Shown in pieces: positions 45,918 through 54,900 of a DNA stretch of 64,000 nt (position 1 is its first letter; every line of letters starts with the position of its first letter). Location of the stretch: the NCBI GenBank assembly GCA_937907425.1, contig CALCIE010000025.1:62001-126000 (forward strand), read 5' to 3'. The position numbers were made by a program, and so were the translations under genes. The notes below the pieces were generated by a model. The model made no database searches and was not told the DNA's origin. It was given only the letters and a program-made list of their open reading frames with translations. The DNA comes from ZC4RG42 sp003242425. Its GTDB lineage: Bacteria; Pseudomonadota; Gammaproteobacteria; Burkholderiales; SG8-39.

Positions 45918-48900
45918 CTAGGCCGCGAGGCGCCAGAATCCGTCGTTTGCGGGGTCGCCCTGGAACGCGGGCCCGTTCCAGGACAGCGGATCGTCCGGAG
46001 CGCGCACCTCCTCGGCCGGCGCCTGGCTCCGGGCCCGTTCTATCATCATCCAAGCCCGCTCGACGTCCGGCGTCATGGGGTTCTCGAGACCGATGCGGTT
46101 CCCCGTCTTGATGTCGCGCCAGATCCTGCCCTGAGCGTCCTCGCCGCCCACCTCCACGATGGTCGTGTAATTGAGGTTGAGCCCGTTGCGCTGGAGCAGA
46201 TCGACCGCCTGGTCGAGCTGTTCCCGGTCCGGACGGTAGTGGCCGCTGAGGTTGTTGACGTGCAGCAGCCAGCCGTCCTGTACCACCATGTGCCCCGCCA
46301 TCGCCACAGGCTCGCCGCCCGTGAAGCTCGAGTGGTGGAACCGGCCGGGCTCGTTCTCCATGCTGGCGTAGATGCGGCCGTCGGCGTCGATCACGAAGAT
46401 GGCACCGTCGTGCTTGGTGCCGGTGCTGAACGGCTCACCGGTCTGCTTGTAGAACAGCCTGCCGTCGACGATGACGAGCTCGCGCGCTTCACGCTCCTCG
46501 GCCGTCAGGTACTTCACCTTGCCGTCCTTCGGATTGCCCGCCAGGTCGCGCTGCCAGTCCTTGTGCAGGCTGTTGCCGCGCGAGATACCGTGCTCCTCGC
46601 CCTTGTAGTCGTTGCCGATGCCCTTGAGCTTCAGGCCGTTGGCCGGGTTGACGTAAACCGTGCGGCCGTCGTCGGCGGTGCCGACCACCCGCAGCTTGCC
46701 GTCGCGCTGCATCGCCCGGATCACATCCGGCCGGATGGCGTCTTCGAACGTCCTGACGGAAGGATCGTTGATCGGCTTGCCGGCCGTCCAGTCGTGCAGG
46801 CCGCCCGGGCCATACCCGACGACACGCGCCTCGCTCAGGTCCGCGCCGCTTTTCTGCAGCAGCTCGTAGCCTTGTTTGAGCTGATCGCCGTCGGGCCAGT
46901 AATGGCCGCTCAGGTTGTTGATGTGCATCAGCTTGCCGTCGCGCACGACGATGTGGCCGGCCAGCGCCACCGGCTCGCCGCCGGTGAAGCTGGAATGATG
47001 GAAGCGGCCCTGCTCGTTTTCCGCGCTGGCATAGATGCGGCCGTGCGCGTCGATGACGAAGATCGCGCCGTCCGGCTTGTCGCCGGTGTCGAACGGCAGC
47101 CCGGTCTGTTTGTTCACCAGCAGGCCGGTGGCGGGATCGACGGCAAGCTCGCGGGCCGCGCGGTCGGCATCGTTCAGATAGCGCACACCGCCCTTCCCCT
47201 GCCAGTCGGGGTGGGTCGTGTGCCCCTTCGAAATGCCGTGCTCCTCGCCCTTGTAGTCGTGCGAAACCCCGGTCAGCTTCAGACCGTTGTTCGGATTGAA
47301 GTAGATCTCGCGGCCGTTGACCGTGCCCTGGTATTGCAGTTCCTCGATGCCCAGCTTCTGCGCGACGGCGCGCAGCGCGTCAGGACGCATGAGTTCGACG
47401 ATGTCGCGTGCCGTCCCGGTCAGGTCGGTGCCGGTGGTCAGATCACGAACGTAGTCCGGGCCTCGTTCGACCACACGGGCCGAGGACAGATCGGCGCCCG
47501 CACGACCCAGCAGATCTACACCCTGCCTGAGCTGCTCGCCGTCGGGACGATAGTGGCCGCTCTGGTTGTTGAGATGGAGGATCTTGCCGTCGCGCACGAC
47601 GATGTGGCCTGCCAGCGCCACCGGCTCGCCGCCGGTGAAGCTGGAATGATGGAAGCGGCCCATCTCGTTTTCGGCGCTCGCATAGATGCGGCCGCTCGCG
47701 TCGATGACGAAGATCGCGCCGTCCGGTTTGTCGCCGGTATCGAAAGGCAGGCCGGTGACTTTGTTGACCAGCCTGCCGCTTTCCGGATCGACCACCAGCT
47801 CGCGCGCCCGGCGTTCGGGCTCGCTGAGATAGCGGATTTCGCCCGCGTCCTTCCATTCCGCGTATTTGCGATGGGCTTCTGAATTGCCGGTGTTCTCGCC
47901 GACGAATTCCGACCCGATGCTGATGAGTTTCAGCTTGTTAGCCGGATTCACATAGACGGTCCGTGAACCGTCTTCGGCCGTGCCGATCGGCTGCAGCGAC
48001 GCCAGCACGGCGGCACGGTCACCGGTGGACACGCCGTGGTTCGCGGGCGGCACTTCCGGACCCGCGGCGTCGCGTGCCTCGGGCGCACGCGGTCCATCGT
48101 CGCTCGTCGGCGCCTGCCTGCGCGTGACATCCGGAGCGACGCTCGCGACGACCTGACGTTCGCCGGTGCCGTCGCCAAGCGGCCGTGCAGCGGGCTCGCG
48201 CCGGGACACGTTGTCGGCCGGCGCGCCGGCATCGCGCGGCCGGGACGCGTCGGGCTCGCCGCCGGAACGCGTAGGCGGCTGCGGCGCATCGTTCGTCGCG
48301 ACACGCGTGAACGCCGCGTCGTTGCGACCCGCGGCGCCGGTTTCGGGCCGCGCGCCTTCCGCATTGGGCTTGCGCACCTGGGCGGCACTCGACATCGGCG
48401 AGTTGTAGCTGCTCGGCGGCTGCCCTAAGCCGTCGTGATCCGGACGCAGGTTCGGCGTCGCGTCGGCGACCGGCTTGCGCTCCGACGCGCCAGGCGCGAA
48501 CGCGACATTGGTGTCCGGACGAAGACTCGTAGCAACCGGATCGGTGCCGCCCGGTTTGCGCAGTTGCGCCGTGCCCGACGCCAGCGAGTTGTAGTGCGCA
48601 GGCGGCGCGCCAGACGCATCGGCATCCGGACGCGTCGTGCCCGGGGCCATATCGGCGCCCGGCTGACGGACCGGCGCGCTCGGCGCGGTCGCGACGCTGG
48701 TGTCCGGACGCGGCGGCACAGCGCCCGTATCGGTACCGCCCGGCTTGCGCACTTGCGTCGTACCCGACACCAGCGAGTTGTAATGCGCGGGCGGCGTGGC
48801 GGACGCATCGGCATCCGGACGCGCACCGGGGGCCGCATCGGCGGCGGGCTGACGCGCGACGACAGTCGTGTCGGGACGCGCCGCCGTATCGGTAACGGGC

Positions 48901-51900
48901 TTACGCTCGGGAGCGGTGACCGGAGGCATCGCCCCATAGCCGGACGCCGGCTTCGTCGCGCCCGTGACGTTGTCGGTATCGGGACGCGGGCGCTTCGGCG
49001 CGTCCGTATCCGGCTTGCGCGCCGTAAGGGTCGGGCCGTCCTGTTGCGGACGAGCGCCGCCCGGGTCGGCGGCAGCGCTCGCACGATGCGAGCCGATCGA
49101 CACCCCACCCGTGTCGGCACTGGTGCGGTGCGAGCCGATCGACACGCCGCCCTGGTCGGCATCGCGCGCGCCCGACTTGTTGGAAGGTTGGGCCGACTGC
49201 CAGGTGCTGGAATCGTTCGCCGGCTTGGCGGACCCGCTCGCTTTGAACAGCTTGCCGCTCACCTGGCCGGCCTTGCCCTCGTCCGAACCGAGCGCGCTCG
49301 CCACCGTGCCGCGCAGCTCGAAGTCGACGCTCGACTCCTTGTGATGCGTCTCGACGTTGCTGACAGTCGTCGTGCCGCGCACCGTGACGTTCTGCGTCTC
49401 CTCGGTCGCGCCCTTGAGGGTGGCGTTGCCCCCCACGACCAGCCCGCTCACGCCGCCCTGCCCGCCGGAGATGCCGCTTTGCTGACCGATCGTCACGCTG
49501 TCCGTCTTGTTGGAGCTGGCGTCGATGAAAACGCCGGTGGTGGCCAGTTGGTTGGCGCGGTCGACGCCGCGATCCTGGTAGTAGTCGATCTTCTCGCCGG
49601 TCGACATGCCCTTGGTGCTGCCGCCCTTGTCGGTATTGACGGTGCCCAGACCGGCATAGATCGAAACGTTGGTGTTTTCCTCCAGCTTGCGGTCGGTGCG
49701 CGTTTCGACGACGAGATTGCCCTTGATCTCGCCGCTCACGCCGCCCCCGGCGTCGATGTTGGCGCCCGCCAAGGTGGCATCGCCGCCGACGTTCAGCGTC
49801 GTGCCGCCGGTGGTGCGGATGAACGCGTTCTGGTTGGTGAGGTTGTCCTTGTTGTCCACGCCGACGTCGAGATCGACGCTGCCGCCGAAGGACTTGCTGC
49901 CTTTGCCGTCGTTACCGTCCTGGTCGATGCCCAGATCGATTTCGGTCCTGCCCTTGACCAGATGGCTGTCGCGTTTTTCCGTGCTCTGGGCGGACTCCAT
50001 CGTGAAGTTGCCCTTCACGTCGATCTCGGCCGTGGACGCCACGACCTGCGTACCTTCCAGACGCGTGTCGCCGCCGGACTGGATGGTGAACTTCCCGCCG
50101 GCCGTTACGCCGCCGCCCTGACGGTTGTCGGCCTGGTACTCCTCGCGCCCCTGTTCGAAGCTCACGCCGACATTGAGCGCGCCGTCCTTGAGCATGTTCA
50201 TGCTCTTGCCCACCGACGCGCCCAGATCCGCGCCGCCGCCGTCCGAGGACGAGGTGCGCGTGACCGAGCTCGAAAGCGCCTGGAAGTCGATATTGCCGCC
50301 TGCGATGAGCGAGGTGTCGCCCTTGGACGTGATGTTGGTGCCCTGGAAGAGCATGTCGTCGCCCGACTTGAGCACGACATTGCCGCCCGCGTTGATACTG
50401 CCTGCCACGCCGGTACGCGAGGTTTCTTCCATCTCCGTCGTGCGGGCCGAGGCGCCGACATTGGCGGACGCGCAAGTCAGATCCGCGCACGCGCTGGCGG
50501 ACACGTTGGCGCTGCCTTCCTGCGACGCCGACCGCGTGGTGAGGAAGTCGTTGGCCTGCTTGAACTGCAGATTGCCGCCGGCATCGACGACCACATCCTT
50601 CCCGGCATCGATCTTCGTGCCCTCGAAGACGGCGTCCTCGCGGGTGCGGACGATGACGTTACCTCCGGCGTTCATGCTGCCGACGACCGCGGTCGAGGAA
50701 CGCTGCCAGTCGTCCTGATTGCTGCCATGCGCGCTGGCGGCCGCCGTGACTTCGGTCGCGGCGTTCACGCCCACCGTGAGCATGCCGCCGCCGCTGGTGC
50801 TGCTGGAGGAAGTCTCCAGATGGTTGTAGGCGGCCTTGGCCTCGTAGCTGCCGACGTCGAGTCTGATGTCCTGGCCGGCGGTGTACTTGGTGCCTTCGTC
50901 GGTCAGCTTGCCGCTCACCTGGTAGTTGATGTTGCCGCCGGCCTTCATCTCGGTGACGACCGCGTCGTCGCGGTTTTCCGTCGCGCTGCTGGTGCCGGCG
51001 TTGACGGTGATCCGGACCTGGCTCTCCGGAGAGGCGATGTTGATCTGACTGCCCTGCCCGGTCGCGATATCGGCGATGGACTGGCCGATACCGCCCGTGG
51101 TCACGCCGGACATCAGACCGACCTCATAGTTGTCGGCGCTCTGCATGGAGCTCGTCTGGTTGCGCGCGGCCCTGTTCTCGACCTCCGCGGCGGCGATGTT
51201 GATGTCCTTCGCCGCGTCGTAGCGCGTGCCTTCGTTGGTCAGCTTGTTGCCGGCGATGATCGTGATGTCGCCGTCCGACTTGAGCGAGCTGGTGCCGGCG
51301 ATACGGGCCGATCCAGTAGAATCCGAAGAGCCACCCTCGATCTTGAAGCCGGTGAAGGCCCCCTCGGGACTGGCCTCCGCGGCCACGCCGATGCGAATCC
51401 CCTCGGAGCTGCTGGTGGTGTTGGAAGTGTGATAGGCCGCCGTGATGTCCACGTCCTTGGCGGCCTCGATCCAGATGCCTTCCTCGCCGGCCGTGATGTT
51501 CGACCCCTGGATGGCGACGCTGCCCTTGCCGCTGAGGATCTGGACGCCCTTGCCCTCCACCATGCTGCCGAGCTCGTAGGTGTCGGTGGTCGAGCTGCTG
51601 CTCTTCTCGATCATGAGCCCGGTGAAGGCCGAGGCCTTGTGCGCATCGGGATCGGCCGACTCGCGGTTATTGATGGTCGCACGGTCGTTCCTCGCGATCG
51701 TCTCCGGACCGCCCGCGGAAGTCTCGCCGGAGGCGCTGCCGGCCTGCGCGTCGGCGAAGAAGCCTACGCGCTCGCGCGACTCCTCCTTGGAGTACTTAAG
51801 CGTCAGCGTGGTGATGTTGACGTCGCCCTCCTCGCTGTAGAGCGTCGTGATGCCTTCCGTGCTGCCGACATAGGCGCCCTTGAGCTCGACGTTCCCTTTC

Positions 51901-54900
51901 GCGGCGAGGGTGGTGTCGCCCTTCGCGCTCACCCCGGCGACCAGCGCCTCCTGCGTCGTCTCGGTGGCCTGGTAGATGTCGCGGCTGAACATCGTCGATT
52001 TGTTTTCGTACGTGGTCTTGCGCGACTCCAGGATGAGCGAGCTCACGTTGATATCGCGGCCGGCGAACAGCGCCGCCTCGCCGTCCGAATACACCAGACC
52101 GCCTTCGATGGAAATATCGCGGCCGGCGGACAGGATCAGGTCTTCGGAGGCGTAGATGCCGCCGGTACGGCCTGCGACGGTGACATAGTCGCGATCGTTG
52201 CCGTAACGGAAAGTCTCCGTGCGGTTGACGATGTCGCCCTCCTCCGACGCCAGATAGACCTTGTTACCGGACAGCGTGCCGCTGATGTTGACGATGTCCT
52301 CGCGCGTCTTGACAACGAGCGTGCTCGCCGCCGAGACCGTTCCGCCCTGGTTCAGGAAGCTGTCGCCGGTGATGACGGCGGTGTCGGCGAGGATCGCGCC
52401 TGCACTCACGCTTGCGCGGGTGGCGCTGGAGAGATACACCACGGGCACGAGCACTTTCTTGCCCTGTACCTCCTGCTCGACCATCCAGACGATGTCGTGC
52501 TTGAGCGCGGCGACCTGCTCGGCCGTGAGCGCCGTGCCGAAGTTGAGATTGAGCCGCTCCGCTTCCAGCACCGCGTTGTCGTAAAGCATCTTCTCCTGTT
52601 CGAAGACGTTGGACGCGGTGCGCAGCAGCGCCTGGCCGGTCTGTTCGATCAGCTGGTCGCGGATCAGCTTGTTCTCGTAATACGCGTCGCCCAGGCGCAA
52701 CGTAAGCCCGTCCGGATCGAGCCCGAGCTGCTGGGCGAGATAGTCCGCGCCGAGGAAGGGGTTCTCCGCGCTCGCGTAAAGCGGGTTGGTCTCGATGAGA
52801 TAGCGCGCGTTCGGATTCTGCGCCGGGACGAACAGCCCGTTCGGGCTCGTCGGCAGCGTGACGTTCACGCCGCCGACGTAAAGGGTATCCGGATTAATGG
52901 TCGAGGGCGCCGGCGCATTGACGCCACCGCCCGCCTGGTCGCGCTGGACGGCATTGCCGTGCGTTGCCCGTTGGGTCGGGTCGACGGTACGTGTCGTCGT
53001 CTGCTGCGTCAGGCTGCCGATCTCCGACTGGAACAGGCCGGCCGCCTGCAGCACCCCGCCGCGCGCCTCGATCGACTCGACGTAGTACAACTCGGGCACA
53101 TGGTCATTCAGTTCCCAGATTTGTTGATCTTGCAGCCATTTATAGCTGTAAAGATCGTCGAGGCAGGCCACGTTGGCATTGTTGCACTCGTATTGCGAAC
53201 GGCCGTAGGTCCGATAGAAATACTTGTTGAGCGTGACAGCCTGATTGAGGAAGCTCGCCGCACCGGTGGTGTACGGTTTAAGAAAGAGATTCCCCCCGTA
53301 AATCGTGCCGCCGATGTTCTCTCCGTTATTCGTCCGAATAGTGAGCGTACCGTTCGCTGCGATATTCGGTGCCGTTGCACTCACACTGTCGAAGTACTCC
53401 AAGACCTCCCACGTGTTGACGTAATCGCGATACATGTGCCATCCGTCAAGGGTCACGTGGTAGAACGGGGTGTCGTCGAACTCACGGCTATGGTGCTCGC
53501 CGCCCGCTCCGGAAATCCTTTGCCGGTCGTAGTCGACGTACCGTCCCGAATCGGCATTCGGGTGATATTGCTTGTCCCGTTGGTTCTGGACGACGGTCTC
53601 GATTCGGTGGGTCAGGTTGTTCCTGAATCTATAGGCATTGATCTCGCCGTTGCCGCCGATGTCGATCGTCCCCTCGTTGCTGAACACGCCGTTGGCGCCC
53701 GTCACCGTGATCGTCGCGTGCCGCCCCGTGGCGATGGTCCCCGCGAAGTTGTTGTATGTGCCGTTGTAAAAGTCCGTGCCTACCGTGGCGAAGAGGTCCC
53801 GGCCCGCGTATAGCGTGCCGTAGTTTTCGATCCGCCTAGCGACGAGCGCAAGATCCCCATACCCCGAGGAAATCGCCGCCGTCTCCGTGTTGACCAGCAC
53901 GGCTTCTTCGCCGCCGACCTCCAGATCGCCCTGGGCATAAAGAAGCCCCAGGTTGAACAACATGCTGCCGATCTTGAGCGTGGTCTTCGACGGCGCCGTG
54001 TCACCCCAGACGTTGCCGATGAATTTGGCGTACGGCGCGTTGACCATCGTATTGACATCGACCGTCCCGCCGCCGGTACCGCCTTGCACGAGACCGTAGG
54101 CGGTCGCGCTCGTGCCCGAGATGCCCAGCGAGTCGGCATAGATGTCGAGCGCCTCGCCGACCAGCCGGCCGCCGTCGGCTACTTCGATCTTGATCGCCCG
54201 GGGCAAGAGGTCTGCACCTCTGATGGATAGCGTTCCACCCGACATCAGATCCCCGGCCACATCGACCGTGGCGTTCCCCGCCCCGTCTTTACCGCGCAGG
54301 CTGATGTCGCCGTTGGCCAGCATGGCGCCGGACACATCGAGCTTGCTGAACGTGGCGGCAATGCTGCCCTGCGCCTGGATGCTGCCGCCGTTCGTTCCGC
54401 CCGCGAGTTCGATGGTATGGGCGTCGATGCGGATATCCCCATCCGATACCACGGCGCCGACTGCGGCCGACGAGCCGAGTTCGACTTCGCCGGCGTAGAT
54501 GAGAGTCTCCGCGCCCGAGCTGAAATAGGTATGGCGCGCCCCCGCCCCGGTCGCCAGCCTTAAGGCAGTCGTCTCCACGGCGAGCCTGCCGCCGACGTCG
54601 TAGACCTGACCGTCCTGCAATTCGATGTCGTTGCCCAGCACCGACAGCGTCAGATCGCCCGCCGCCATACGCAAGCCGTCGGCGCCATGATCGTCCAGGG
54701 TCGGCGTGACGATGGTCAGGTCGCCGCCGGCGTACAGCGTGCCGGCGCCCAGACGCGTCACGTTGTTCGCGCGCAGGCTCAGATCGTTTTCGGTGTAGAG
54801 GAGGCTGCCGGCATCACCGGTTTCGATCGTGTTGGCGTGAATGCTGGCGCTTCCGGCCTGCAGGACGCCGGTGTTGGTGAACGTGTCGGCCGTGACCGTC

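Noticed and set aside
45513..47882. A 789-codon plus-strand open frame with internal repeats
   Set aside because: Its repeats are the antisense image of the three TpsA C-terminal modules. It also runs across the end of the TpsA gene and through fmdB, so it cannot be a separate gene.
48435..53813. A 1792-codon open frame on the plus strand, opposite the TpsA gene
   Set aside because: It is a shadow of the minus-strand gene: high GC at third positions suppresses stop codons in one antisense frame, and the product (long runs of His, Arg, Ala, Gly and Val) has no domain pattern. The minus-strand frame has signal peptide, TPS domain and FHA motifs.
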